In this document: positions 40,050 to 50,207 of the stretch, piece by piece
Layout: every line of letters starts with the position of its first letter
Numbering within the stretch: position 1 is the stretch's first letter
Assembly (NCBI GenBank): GCA_036500765.1
Contig: DASYBM010000004.1
Location: 682,001 to 746,000, forward strand
Origin: Candidatus Sulfotelmatobacter sp.
GTDB lineage: Bacteria > Acidobacteriota > Terriglobia > Terriglobales > Acidobacteriaceae
Length of the DNA stretch: 64,000 nucleotides
Direction: 5' to 3'
Program-made: the position numbers and the translations under genes
The notes under the pieces: model-generated
Database searches by the model: none
What the model was told of the DNA's origin: nothing
Seen by the model: only the letters and a program-made list of their open reading frames with translations

Positions 40050-42911
40050 ATGCCTAGTCATTCACGTCGTTTTTGTGGTTTGAAGTGGCGCTTCGCAGCC
40101 ATTGCCGCCGTAACAATTTTTCTGGCCAGCACGGTCACTCATGCGCAGTCCATCGGTGGCACTGTAGTCGATCCGACGGGTGCCGTCGTTCCCGGTGCAA
40201 CAATCGAGATTCATAATCCGGTCAGCCATTTCGACCAATCGACTACCACGGATAAGTCGGGGAATTTTAATTTCCCGAACGTACCGATGAATCCGTATCA
40301 CATGACTGTGAGCGCGACTGGATTCGCGCAGTACGCCCAGGATGTGGAAATTCGGTCGGCAGTGCCAGTGAGTGTCAAAGTCGCTCTCCAAGTTTCATCT
40401 TCTACCACCACGGTCACTGTCGAAGCGGGAGAGGACCTGGTAGAGAACGATCCGACCGGTCATACCGACGTTGATCGCGGACTGTTCGATAAGATGCCGC
40501 TTGAAAGCCAGTCTTCGTCGGTGAGTGCGCTGGTTACGCAGGCGTCGCCGGGAGTATCGGCAGATTCCAACGGTCTGTTTCATGGACTGGGCGACCATGC
40601 CTCGAATTCGTTCTCGGTGGACGGCCAAGCCATCACGGATCAGCAGAGCAAAGTTTTTTCGAACCAGATTCCTCTGGATTCGATTGAATCGCTCGAAGTG
40701 ATTCCGGGAGCGCCGCCGGCGGAGTACGGCGGCAAGACCAGCCTGGTGATCGTGGCCACGACGCGCTCGGGACAGGGCATGAAAACGCCGCACGGCAGTG
40801 TCAACCTCTCTTACGGATCGTTTGGTTCGTCGAATATTGGATTCGATCTGGGGTACGGCGGCGATAAGTGGGGAAATTTCATTTCGGCGAATGGCCTGAA
40901 CAGTGGCCGGTTCCTGGACCCTCCGGAATTCGCCGTGATGCACGATAAAGGCAATGAGGAAAACATCTTCGACCGGATCGACTATCAACTCTCCAGCAAG
41001 GATTCGATTCGCTTGAATCTGGGTTTCAGCCGCTCCTGGTTTCAGACGCCGAACTCGTACGATTCGCAGAATGCGACGCCGTGGAACGGAGTCTCCGTCA
41101 GCAATAATGGCCTCGGCCCGAACGGGGTTGTGGTCGGTCCCGCCGACCAGCGCTCGAAGATCGATAGCTTTAACATCGCGCCGACCTGGACGCGTGTGAT
41201 CAGTCCGACAACGGTGACGACACTTGGCGCCTTCATACGACGGGACGCTTATAACTATTACCCGAGCAAAGATCCCTTTGCCGATCTTGGCCCGCCAAAT
41301 CTACAGCAACAAACGATCGCGCAAAATCGAACGCTGGCCAATACTGGATTGCATGGGGATATCACGCACATAAGAGGCATCAACAACATCAAAGCGGGAG
41401 TTACGTATCAACAGACGTTTTTAACCGAGAACTTCAATCTGGGCATCGTCGACCCAAATTACAACGCGCCGTGCCTCGATAGTAATGGCGTGCCTGTGTT
41501 TGTGGGGAATCCGGGGGTGAACGATCCTGGCAATTGTGCGGGCGCGAGTTCGACGAATCCTGTACTTTATCCGACGCCATTTGTAGCGAACCCTGGCTTC
41601 AATCCCCTGCTGGGTTGTTACGACCTGACGCGGCCAACTCCCTCGTCGGCTGACGGCTGTCTCTCTTCTACCACTGGCCTGTACCCTTTCCACGGGCATA
41701 CCGACATCAAAGAACTTGCCCTTTACATCCAGGACTCAATCACTAAGGGCAACTGGGCTCTTAACCTGGGGCTGCGTGGCGACCTCTACAACGGGCTTGT
41801 GGTGGCGCACCAAGCCGAGCCAAGGCTCGGCGTCGCTTATAACATCAAGCAGAGCAACACGGTTCTTCGTGTTTCTTACGCGCGAACACTGGAAACTCCT
41901 TTTAACGAAAACCTCATCCTGTCGAGCACAGGATGCGCCAATCCGGTCTTGAACCCGCTGCTTGCATGTTCTCTGCCGGCTTCCGCAGGTGCGACCCCGT
42001 TCGAGCCTGGCTACCGAAACGAGTTCCATGCCGGGCTGCAACAGGCCTTCGGAAAGTATGCGGTCGTCAGCGGAGATTACATTTGGAAATACACGCACAA
42101 CGCCTATGACTTCAGCGTATTGGGCGCGACGCCGATCACTTTCCCCATCGATTGGCACAATTCCAAAATCCCAGGATATGCCGTGCGCGTAAGCGTGCCG
42201 GATTTCCATGGATTCACAGCTCTGGTCGTTTTCTCCAGCGTTGCGGCTCGTTTCTTCACCCCGCAGATTGGCGGCGCGGGTTCAGTTCCGGCGGTGGCCT
42301 TCAATAGCGGAAGCACGCCGTTCCGCATTGACCATGACGAGAAGTTCAACCAGACAACGCACATTCAGTACCAGCCGTGGAAGAATGGGCCCTGGCTGGG
42401 ATTCAACTGGCGTTATGACAGCGGTCTGGTGGCGGGCCAGACACCGTGTTTTGGCGGGAACTGCGCACAAGGATTCATGGTAGGGAGTACCGACTATATC
42501 AGCCTGACCGACTCTTTCGGAACTCCGTTAACCGCCGATCAAGAGTTCCAGTCTGGGCTCTTCTGTGGTACGCAGCGGGCCACCCCGACTACCTTGATTG
42601 GAGTAAGCCTTCCGGGTCAGGCGGCACTCGCATGCCCGGTGTCACAATTCGGATCGTCTCTTTTGAATGTGCCAGCTCCGAATACCGAGAACGACGACCA
42701 CAACCCGCCGCGCATTGCATCGCGGAATCTGTTTGACGTTGCTCTCGGAGACGACAATCTCTTCCACGGGGAGAAGTACAAATGGAGTCTCACGCTTACG
42801 GCCATCAACCTGACGAACAAGTACGCGCTGTATAACTTTCTTTCCACCTTCAGCGGAACCCACTATGTGACGCCGCGCGCGTTAACGGCGCAACTCGGTT
42901 TCCACTTCTAG
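40050..42911 (+). CDS. TonB-dependent receptor with N-terminal carboxypeptidase-like regulatory domain
   Basis: 953 residues. A signal peptide (FAAIAAVTIFLASTVTHAQ) is followed by a carboxypeptidase-regulatory-like domain (SIGGTVVDPTGAVVPGATIEI to about residue 105), a plug domain (about 110-240) and a large outer membrane beta-barrel that ends in a terminal Phe (AQLGFHF). This Oar/acidobacterial type usually takes up complex sugars, peptides or metal chelates; substrate not evident. Start ATG has AGGAGG upstream. It follows the Cys/His protein gene and is closed by a strong terminator. Confidence 0.94.
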   Translation: MPSHSRRFCGLKWRFAAIAAVTIFLASTVTHAQSIGGTVVDPTGAVVPGATIEIHNPVSHFDQSTTTDKSGNFNFPNVPMNPYHMTVSATGFAQYAQDVEIRSAVPVSVKVALQVSSSTTTVTVEAGEDLVENDPTGHTDVDRGLFDKMPLESQSSSVSALVTQASPGVSADSNGLFHGLGDHASNSFSVDGQAITDQQSKVFSNQIPLDSIESLEVIPGAPPAEYGGKTSLVIVATTRSGQGMKTPHGSVNLSYGSFGSSNIGFDLGYGGDKWGNFISANGLNSGRFLDPPEFAVMHDKGNEENIFDRIDYQLSSKDSIRLNLGFSRSWFQTPNSYDSQNATPWNGVSVSNNGLGPNGVVVGPADQRSKIDSFNIAPTWTRVISPTTVTTLGAFIRRDAYNYYPSKDPFADLGPPNLQQQTIAQNRTLANTGLHGDITHIRGINNIKAGVTYQQTFLTENFNLGIVDPNYNAPCLDSNGVPVFVGNPGVNDPGNCAGASSTNPVLYPTPFVANPGFNPLLGCYDLTRPTPSSADGCLSSTTGLYPFHGHTDIKELALYIQDSITKGNWALNLGLRGDLYNGLVVAHQAEPRLGVAYNIKQSNTVLRVSYARTLETPFNENLILSSTGCANPVLNPLLACSLPASAGATPFEPGYRNEFHAGLQQAFGKYAVVSGDYIWKYTHNAYDFSVLGATPITFPIDWHNSKIPGYAVRVSVPDFHGFTALVVFSSVAARFFTPQIGGAGSVPAVAFNSGSTPFRIDHDEKFNQTTHIQYQPWKNGPWLGFNWRYDSGLVAGQTPCFGGNCAQGFMVGSTDYISLTDSFGTPLTADQEFQSGLFCGTQRATPTTLIGVSLPGQAALACPVSQFGSSLLNVPAPNTENDDHNPPRIASRNLFDVALGDDNLFHGEKYKWSLTLTAINLTNKYALYNFLSTFSGTHYVTPRALTAQLGFHF

Positions 42912-42932
42912 CGGTTGGTAACATCGGACACA

Positions 42933-42963
42933 ACAGGCGGCTCGAAAGAGCCGCCTGTTTTTT
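42933..42963 (+). terminator. Rho-independent terminator after TonB receptor gene
   Basis: 11-bp perfect stem ACAGGCGGCTC / GAGCCGCCTGT (42933-42943 and 42948-42958) with a 4-base GAAA loop and a T6 tract. It starts 22 bp past the stop codon. Confidence 0.95.
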
Positions 42964-43018
42964 GTGCGCGTTCAGGCTCTTCTTGAGTTTGCGGCAGCTT
43001 AGTTTGCGACAGGGAGAA

Positions 43019-43879
43019 TCAGTACTTCCCGCGAAATATTTTTTGATTGATGTCGGGCCAGAACTCTTTGACCACATTGAACACGCCGTCCAAGCCCACC
43101 TGCGTTCCCCAGCGTTGGTACGTCTTCACCCACGGGTTAGACTCTGCGGGGTAATAGGCATTGCCGATGCCTGCGGCGGCTCCGGCGCCCACGATCTCCG
43201 AGAGATTGAAAGTGTTCGTCCCCGAATTGGTCCTGGTGATGAAGAGCCGGCCGAACGCATAAACGGTCCGCTTGGAGAATCCGCCTTTGCCCAAGGTGTA
43301 GTATCTGGGGTCTTCCTTCGTCGCCGTTGGGACGATCGATTCGGCCAAGTAGTTCTCAATGGTGCTATCGACGAACACATGCCAATAGTACTTGCCGAAG
43401 CCCTCAGCGCCTTGCCCGAAGGTAGGCTGCGACTTGCCCGCCATATCGACTCCCGCGAGTGCTCCCACGAAAATGAAAGAGGAGTAGTCGAAGCTATCCT
43501 GCGTTGCCAGCCAGAGTGAACTCTTGAAAGTCAGTGGAGGCAAGTGGGTATTGGCACTGACGGCACGGTAATTGGGGACGATCCCGAGAATTCTCTTGCC
43601 TTGTTTCCCATAGACATCTTGATCGCTGGGAGCGTCGGGCAGGGAGGACTGTCCGGCGGCGGTTGTGGGGGTTGGTGTCGGGGCCTGCTCTTGGGAAACC
43701 TGCTCTTGCGAAATGGAGGTCAACTCAACGCAGGGCGCAATGCAGTTCAAATCCGATGAGGCCGTTGCTTCTGGCGGCTTCGTTTCTTCCAGGGTTCGAA
43801 TCGACTGAGCTTGAACACCGGCCGCGTCAAATATCCCGGCCAGCGCGGCCGCCATGCAAAACAAACGAATCGCTTTCAA
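43019..43879 (-). CDS. Secreted hypothetical protein, paralogue 1 of a tandem pair
   Basis: 286 residues, exported (signal AIRLFCMAAALAGIFDAAGVQA). After a Pro/Thr/Gln-rich linker a domain of about 190 residues carries DSFDYSSFIFVGALAG, QGAEGFGKYYWHVFVD, EDPRYYTLGKGGFSKRTVYA, RTNSGTNTFN, and WGTQVGLDGVFNVVKEFWPDI. The next gene upstream encodes a relative with the same blocks, so this is a tandem paralogue set of unknown function. The TTG at 43879 follows GGGAGG at a good distance and begins a clean signal peptide; ATGs at 43897 and 43915 are alternatives. Confidence 0.82.
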   Translation of the reverse strand: MKAIRLFCMAAALAGIFDAAGVQAQSIRTLEETKPPEATASSDLNCIAPCVELTSISQEQVSQEQAPTPTPTTAAGQSSLPDAPSDQDVYGKQGKRILGIVPNYRAVSANTHLPPLTFKSSLWLATQDSFDYSSFIFVGALAGVDMAGKSQPTFGQGAEGFGKYYWHVFVDSTIENYLAESIVPTATKEDPRYYTLGKGGFSKRTVYAFGRLFITRTNSGTNTFNLSEIVGAGAAAGIGNAYYPAESNPWVKTYQRWGTQVGLDGVFNVVKEFWPDINQKIFRGKY

Positions 43880-44023
43880 ATATCCTCCCAACCGCATATT
43901 TTTCCGACCGCGCATTTCGCGCTCGGGCTTGTTTGCGTTGCTTTTCAGGATTGGATTGTTCGAACCGGCGTTTGGATGCACGCACAGCAAGGGGAAACTG
44001 AGTGAAATCCGAATTGGGAGGAG

Positions 44024-44905
44024 TTATTCGGAAGCTTTCTGCTGCTGTTTCTGCAAGTGGCGCTCGTGTCTGTGCTGCAAATACTGGTGAATATCGGGCC
44101 AAAACTCCTTCAATTCGTTTCCGAGGGCGTCGAGTCCCATTTGCGTTCCCCAACTTGTGACGCTCGCCCCAAAACTGCGATCGGAATCGGGATAATAGAG
44201 GGTGGAAATACCAATCGCGGCTGCGTTGCCGGCAAACTCGGGAATGTTGACCATGCGAGCCCCAGAGTCGGTTCGAGCGATCATGATACGGTCGAAGGCA
44301 TAGGCAAAGCGGCCGATAAACGAGCCTCTGCCCAATCGATAATATCGAGGATCGATTTTCAGGACCGTGGGGAACACGCCGCCCACCATAATGTTGCCAT
44401 CCACCTGGTCGACGAAAGCCGCTCCATAGCGCTTGGCATAGCCCTCCATTCCCTGTCCGAATCCGGGAGAGGAATTATTGGCTTGCCGGATACCGGCGAC
44501 AATACCCACGATCATGAATTCATAAGGGTCGAAGGAGCCCTCGGCCGAGATGGCGAACTTCTCCTTCCACGAGATGGGCGGCACTTGGGACTGACCATCG
44601 ACCGTCAAGTGGTTCGGCATCACGTAAAACATCCGGTCGTCTTTTTTCTTTGCATCGTCTTTTTTCTTTGCATCTTCTTTTTTCTTTGTGTCCTCCGGCA
44701 CCGGGCTGTTTTGATTCGGAGAATTCTGGGCCGGCGGTTGGTCCGCGGATTTATCCTGACTCGAAGAACTCGCGGCCGGAGACTGGTCGGATTGGGCGGG
44801 ATCGGAGGGTTTCGGTTGTGGAGCGGTTTGACCTGCACAAAAAGCCGCGAAGGATAAGATCGACACGCTCAGTAGGCCAACACGCGCTGAGTTGCTCAGT
44901 TTCAA
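44024..44905 (-). CDS. Secreted hypothetical protein, paralogue 2 of a tandem pair
   Basis: 293 residues. Signal peptide (VGLLSVSILSFAAFCAG), then a disordered Pro/Ser/Gln linker with a triplicated DAKKKDDAKKKDD unit (residues about 74-88), then the same domain as the neighbour: FDPYEFMIVGIVAGIRQ, GQGMEGYAKRYGAAFVD, IDPRYYRLGRGSFIGR, ARTDSGARMVN, WGTQMGLDALGNELKEFWPDI. A hydrophobic, Gly-rich profile fits an envelope protein. The C terminus is His/Gln-rich (QHRHERHLQKQQQKA). No role can be assigned. Confidence 0.83.
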   Translation of the reverse strand: MKLSNSARVGLLSVSILSFAAFCAGQTAPQPKPSDPAQSDQSPAASSSSQDKSADQPPAQNSPNQNSPVPEDTKKKEDAKKKDDAKKKDDRMFYVMPNHLTVDGQSQVPPISWKEKFAISAEGSFDPYEFMIVGIVAGIRQANNSSPGFGQGMEGYAKRYGAAFVDQVDGNIMVGGVFPTVLKIDPRYYRLGRGSFIGRFAYAFDRIMIARTDSGARMVNIPEFAGNAAAIGISTLYYPDSDRSFGASVTSWGTQMGLDALGNELKEFWPDIHQYLQHRHERHLQKQQQKASE

Positions 44906-46280
<1,375 letters not shown>

Positions 46281-46285
46281 ATTTT

Positions 46286-46378
46286 TGTAGCGCCGCCGTT
46301 ACGGCGACTGTGGTGGCGGCGACTCGCCGCCACCGGCGAGGGCGCCCTCGCGACAGCCGGCAAGATGCCGGCGCTACA
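46286..46378. repeat. TIR-bounded hairpin cluster between gapA and pgk
   Basis: 93 bp bounded by perfect 10-bp ends TGTAGCGCCG / CGGCGCTACA. Inside are three more hairpins (GGCGGCGA-CTC-GCCGCC, CGAGGGCGCCCTCG, GCCGGCAAGATGCCGGC). It begins 6 bp after the gapA stop and could act as a terminator, attenuator or mobile repeat. Confidence 0.75.
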
Positions 46379-46409
46379 TTCCGAAATTTCGTAAGAAGGA
46401 CGACCAGCC

Positions 46410-47621
46410 ATGTCCAAGCTTTCCATTCGCGATCTCCCGCTCCATGGCAACCGGATATTCATGCGCGTCGACTTCAACGTGCCGCTCGAAGACGGCCGCG
46501 TCATGGACGACACCCGCATCCGCGAAACGCTGCCCAGCATTGAATACGCACTGCGGCACGGGGCGCGGCTGATTCTGGCCTCGCACCTGGGCCGGCCCAA
46601 AGGCAAACCGAATCTGAAGATGAGCCTGAAGCCTGTAGCGGAACGGCTGCGGATGCTGCTCGATAAGGAATTGTCGCGCGGTGAGAACGTCGGGTTCTGT
46701 CCCGAGTGCGTGGGACCGGAGGCGGAGGAAGTCGCGACCCAACTCGAAATGGGTCAGGCGTTGCTGCTGGAGAACCTGCGCTTTCATGCCGAGGAAGAAG
46801 CCAACGACGAAAAGTTCTCCAGGCAACTCGCCAAACTCGCCGAATACTACGTGAACGACGCGTTCGGCGCGGCGCATCGCGCGCATGCATCGACCGTGGG
46901 CATGACGAAGTTCGTAAAGCAATCGGCTTGCGGATTGCTGATGGAAAAAGAACTGAAGTACCTGGGCAAGGCGCTGGAGAATCCGGAGCAGCCTTTCGTG
47001 GCGATTTTGGGTGGCGCTAAAGTCAGCGACAAGATTGAAGTGATTCGCAACCTCATGCCGAAAGTTGATGCCCTCATCATCGGCGGCGGCATGGCCTACA
47101 CCTTCCTCAAGGCGCAGGGGCAAGAGATCGGAAAATCGCTGCTTGAGGCCGACAAGGTTGATCTGGCGAAGCAGTTGCTGGCAGAAGCGAAGAAGCGGGG
47201 TCTGAAGTTCCTGTTGCCCATCGATCACGTGGTCGCGATGAAGCCGGAGGCGAATGCCGTCGTGCAGCAGATCGGCGAAGGGCAGCCCATCCCGGCAGAT
47301 AAGATGGCGCTCGATGTCGGGCCGAAGACGATTGAACTATTCTCCGAGGAAATTTCGACGGCGCGCACGATCGTGTGGAACGGGCCCATGGGGGTGTTTG
47401 AGGTTCCAGGATTTTCGCGTGGGACTTTCAAGATTGCGCATGCGATCGCCGACAACGGCGGCGCGGTTTCGATTGTTGGCGGTGGAGATTCGGTCGCGGC
47501 CGTGCACGCCGCCGAAGTCGCCGACAAGATTACGCACATCTCAACCGGAGGCGGCGCGTCGCTGGAATTTCTGGAGGGCAAGAAGCTGCCGGGAGTGGAA
47601 GCGTTGACGGAAAAGAAATAA
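46410..47621 (+). CDS. pgk: Phosphoglycerate kinase
   Basis: 403 residues. Opening [21 protein letters not shown] with the substrate-binding Arg, basic patch HLGRPKG, the two-domain hinge, nucleotide-binding [12 protein letters not shown] and [11 protein letters not shown], and C-terminal [10 protein letters not shown]. Transfers phosphate from 1,3-bisphosphoglycerate to ADP. Start has AGAAGGA upstream. Its stop is only 3 bp from the end of a convergent gene on the other strand. Confidence 0.97.
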   Translation: MSKLSIRDLPLHGNRIFMRVDFNVPLEDGRVMDDTRIRETLPSIEYALRHGARLILASHLGRPKGKPNLKMSLKPVAERLRMLLDKELSRGENVGFCPECVGPEAEEVATQLEMGQALLLENLRFHAEEEANDEKFSRQLAKLAEYYVNDAFGAAHRAHASTVGMTKFVKQSACGLLMEKELKYLGKALENPEQPFVAILGGAKVSDKIEVIRNLMPKVDALIIGGGMAYTFLKAQGQEIGKSLLEADKVDLAKQLLAEAKKRGLKFLLPIDHVVAMKPEANAVVQQIGEGQPIPADKMALDVGPKTIELFSEEISTARTIVWNGPMGVFEVPGFSRGTFKIAHAIADNGGAVSIVGGGDSVAAVHAAEVADKITHISTGGGASLEFLEGKKLPGVEALTEKK

Positions 47622-47624
47622 GCG

Positions 47625-48044
47625 CTAGAGACGATCCATGGTCATTTCATCGGGCGCTCCGTTGAAGTACTTTTGTAGTGCCGTGACGAAAATGTGATCG
47701 TCAGGCGAGACCTGGGCAAACAGAGTGAGGGATGACCGGAATTTCATGTCGTCAGGAGACCCGAAGATCTCAAGCGCCGATCGGCCTTCGACCTCTAAGA
47801 CCAACCGCGTGCAGTCCTTCAGTCGAGGACCAAGAATTGGATGAAGGAGGTAGGCCCGGGCCTCATCGCGGCCGGAGATTGCGAATTCGATCGAGTTCGG
47901 GCTCCGTCCCAGCCCTCTGATTTGCGGAAATATGAACCACATCCAATGGCCCATTTTGCTTCCGGACTGAAGCTCTTTACGGACTTGCTCGAAGTAAGCC
48001 TTTTGCGCACGCACAAAGCGCTCCAGATTATATTGATCTCCCAC
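47625..48044 (-). CDS. DUF1810 family protein
   Basis: 139-residue all-alpha protein of the DUF1810 (Rv1873-like) family: MGHWMWFIFPQIRGLGRS, a block that is highly characteristic, then RAYLLHPILGPRLKDC, and FGSPDDMKFRSSLTLF. Function in the family is unknown. GTG start has GAGGAG five bases upstream, so it is well translated. It is 36 bp downstream of the TM-macro gene on the same strand; the pair faces against pgk and tpiA. Confidence 0.9.
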   Translation of the reverse strand: MGDQYNLERFVRAQKAYFEQVRKELQSGSKMGHWMWFIFPQIRGLGRSPNSIEFAISGRDEARAYLLHPILGPRLKDCTRLVLEVEGRSALEIFGSPDDMKFRSSLTLFAQVSPDDHIFVTALQKYFNGAPDEMTMDRL

Positions 48045-48080
48045 ACTAACTCCTCGATATTCGGGAGGAAATATAGCGGT

Positions 48081-49028
48081 CTACAGCTTAGCTGGTGATC
48101 CCACGAGAGCCAACGTACGACGGACGACAGTCTCGTCGACCTCTGCAGGAGTTTCCTCATTTTTTCTGAACACCACAATCGTCACGTTTTTCAGGCGCTG
48201 GCTACCCTGGCCGTAGCGTGCCGCCTCTGCAACTGCCAAGATGAGCGCGACCAATGTAAGGGGTGGATCAAGTTGCCCGTGACCAGCGCCTAGTAGTGGC
48301 ATTACCACTGAATTCAGACGCTCGTCAGCGAGGCACGACGCCAGGTTTCGCACCGCTTCGAAGAGATAGGTTATGCGCGACGAAAGCCCCTGGCCTGCGG
48401 CCTGCGTGGATGTGGAGACGAGCGCAATCGGAGCCGAGCGGCCAAGGGGTTTGAGAAGTAGTAAGCATCGGCCAATACCGAAACTGGCTGCGCGTTCTTT
48501 CTCCGTCTTTTGTTTCTCGCTTCCAGGACCGAGCTTCTTACTGCACTCGTCTTTGATGAGCGCAACGAAGTCGTCCACTCTCCCCTCGAAGGCCCGGCTT
48601 GCATAGGCCCCAAGAGCGCTCCGTATATCGTTGACGCATAGATCGTCGAAATATTCGTTACAAGGCAGAACGATCGCAGATCCTGGTGGTGCCTCGTAAT
48701 CCTCTATTCGTCCGCTCACAACTCGAATCTCGCAGCCTGATACGGTTGTCCAAAATTCACCCTTGCTTCCGCTGACCCGCCTCAGATCAAGGCCGCCTGC
48801 GTCATTTGCAGAACGTTCAGATGTTGTAATGATTGTAAAAGCAAAGGCGGCGGAAGAAAGCAGGAGCAAAGCTATGCCAGTTGCAGCAAGGAGGTACGTA
48901 TTCGGAGGATGCGTGGTCCAACGGTAATCTTTATCGACTGTTACGCATGGTAGAGCTACGAACACTGCGCCTAGGACTAGCGCAATGATCCACCAAGGTT
49001 GTTTGGCCAGCGCTTTGAGCACGTCCAT
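48081..49028 (-). CDS. Two-helix membrane protein with macro-like domain (ThsA_Macro/DUF6430 type)
   Basis: 315 residues. Two transmembrane helices near the N terminus (about 12-28 and 45-67) with a short loop between, then a cytoplasmic domain from about residue 98 to 295 with macro-fold signs: VVSGRIED, AIVLPCNEYFDD (with the usual Asn), and the late loop VVMPLLGAGHG. This layout matches the membrane-macro effectors of type II Thoeris defence, which bind an ADP-ribose-type signal made by a TIR protein. No TIR gene is in the window. The G+C of its sequence looks lower than its neighbours. Start ATG 49028 has no strong ribosome-binding site; 49106 is possible. Confidence 0.8.
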   Translation of the reverse strand: MDVLKALAKQPWWIIALVLGAVFVALPCVTVDKDYRWTTHPPNTYLLAATGIALLLLSSAAFAFTIITTSERSANDAGGLDLRRVSGSKGEFWTTVSGCEIRVVSGRIEDYEAPPGSAIVLPCNEYFDDLCVNDIRSALGAYASRAFEGRVDDFVALIKDECSKKLGPGSEKQKTEKERAASFGIGRCLLLLKPLGRSAPIALVSTSTQAAGQGLSSRITYLFEAVRNLASCLADERLNSVVMPLLGAGHGQLDPPLTLVALILAVAEAARYGQGSQRLKNVTIVVFRKNEETPAEVDETVVRRTLALVGSPAKL

Positions 49029-49127
49029 CTTTTTCGGCTCGTAATTTTGCGTAAACAACTTACCACGACAAGAGCATCCGTGTAACAATCTTGGGTTCGC
49101 GCACATACCCGTCGAAAAGGCTCATTC

Positions 49128-49877
49128 ATGAGAAAAAAAGTACTGGCCGCCAACTGGAAGATGTACAAAACGCCCGACGACGCTCGCGCATTTTTTCGCG
49201 AATTTTTGCCCCTGGTGGCTGGCCACACTCGCGATGAAATCGTAGTATGCCCCACTTATATTGCGGTGGCCGCAGCCGTCGAAGCCGCCAAAGGATCGAA
49301 CGTGGCGATCGGCGTGCAAAATGTTCATTGGAAGGCCGAAGGGGCCTACACCGGCGAAATTTCTGCTCCCATGCTGCTGTGCCTGGGCGTGACTCATGTG
49401 ATCGTCGGCCACTCGGAGCGGCGGCAATATTTTGGCGAGACCGATGACACTGTGAACCTGCGGCTGAAAACCGCGCTGGAAGCCGGACTGACGCCGATCT
49501 GCTGCGTCGGCGAAGTGCTGGAAGAGCGCGAGGCTGGGCTGACGGGAGATGTTCTGCGCCGCCAGTGCGTGCGGGCGTTTCATGCCATCTCCGCGAAGAA
49601 GGCTGAGAAGCTTATTGTTGCCTACGAGCCAGTGTGGGCCATTGGCACCGGGAAAACGGCAACTCCGGAGCTTGCGGCTGAAGCCCACAGCGTAATTCGT
49701 CACGAGGCGGCTGAGATTTTCGGCGAAGAGTTCGCCACCAAGCTGCGCATTCTTTACGGGGGATCGGTCAAGCCGGACAACGTGTCGGCCCTCATGGCTC
49801 AGGAAGAGATCGACGGCGCGCTGGTCGGCGGAGCGTCGCTGGATCCGAAGTCATTCGCGGCGATTGTGAAGTATTAA
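49128..49877 (+). CDS. tpiA: Triosephosphate isomerase
   Basis: 249 residues, TIM barrel. Active site: Asn9 and Lys11 (AANWKMYK), His95 (IVGHSERRQ) and Glu167 (AYEPVWAIGTGK), plus the phosphate-binding GGSVKPDN and GGASLDPK. Interconverts dihydroxyacetone phosphate and glyceraldehyde 3-phosphate. A GAAAAGG precedes the ATG. In many genomes it follows pgk directly; here two opposite-strand genes lie between. Confidence 0.97.
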   Translation: MRKKVLAANWKMYKTPDDARAFFREFLPLVAGHTRDEIVVCPTYIAVAAAVEAAKGSNVAIGVQNVHWKAEGAYTGEISAPMLLCLGVTHVIVGHSERRQYFGETDDTVNLRLKTALEAGLTPICCVGEVLEEREAGLTGDVLRRQCVRAFHAISAKKAEKLIVAYEPVWAIGTGKTATPELAAEAHSVIRHEAAEIFGEEFATKLRILYGGSVKPDNVSALMAQEEIDGALVGGASLDPKSFAAIVKY

Positions 49878-50207
49878 TGCGGCAGCGATTGCCCGACGTG
49901 TCATCCCGAAGATCGGCCCACATCGGAGGGGCGAGGGATCTCCCGCGAGATGCGTTCCCGCCATTGCCGATGCACGCAAGATCCCTCACTCCGCCTGAAG
50001 AACGGCTACGTTCGGGATGACGCCATCCGGGCAGAGTCGGCCTCAACATTCGATTAACGCACTTGTCCCGACGCATCCTCCATTGACAATTCGGCCATCC
50101 GACAGGCAAACTACCCCATCCGCCGCGAATCGCATCGGGCGAGTGCCTGCTGCGGGGAAAGCCGGAATAGTCCTTGCAGGCTTTATAATCGCTGCGACAC
50201 TTCGTCC
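49878..50207. other. Intergenic region tpiA to anti-sigma kinase
   Basis: 330 bp. The left third is the MITE-like element at 49900-50021. A TATAAT at 50184-50189, 18 bp before the next start, is a possible -10 box. No gene was seen. Confidence 0.5.
49900..50021. repeat. MITE-like element with 11-bp terminal inverted repeats
   Basis: Ends GTCATCCCGAA (49900-49910) and TTCGGGATGAC (50011-50021), 122 bp in all, non-coding, with an internal GATCTCCCGCGAGAT-type partial palindrome. Its right end shares about 33 bp with 33636-33668, and its ends are close to those of the element at 34256-34428. Confidence 0.7.

Noticed and set aside
46374..47228. 284-codon open frame opposite pgk
   Set aside because: pgk is unambiguous; the opposite product is a His/Gln/Arg-rich shadow.
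47625..49028. Complete Thoeris system
   Set aside because: Only a macro-type effector-like protein is present; no TIR-domain gene was found in either direction, so the name is not applied.
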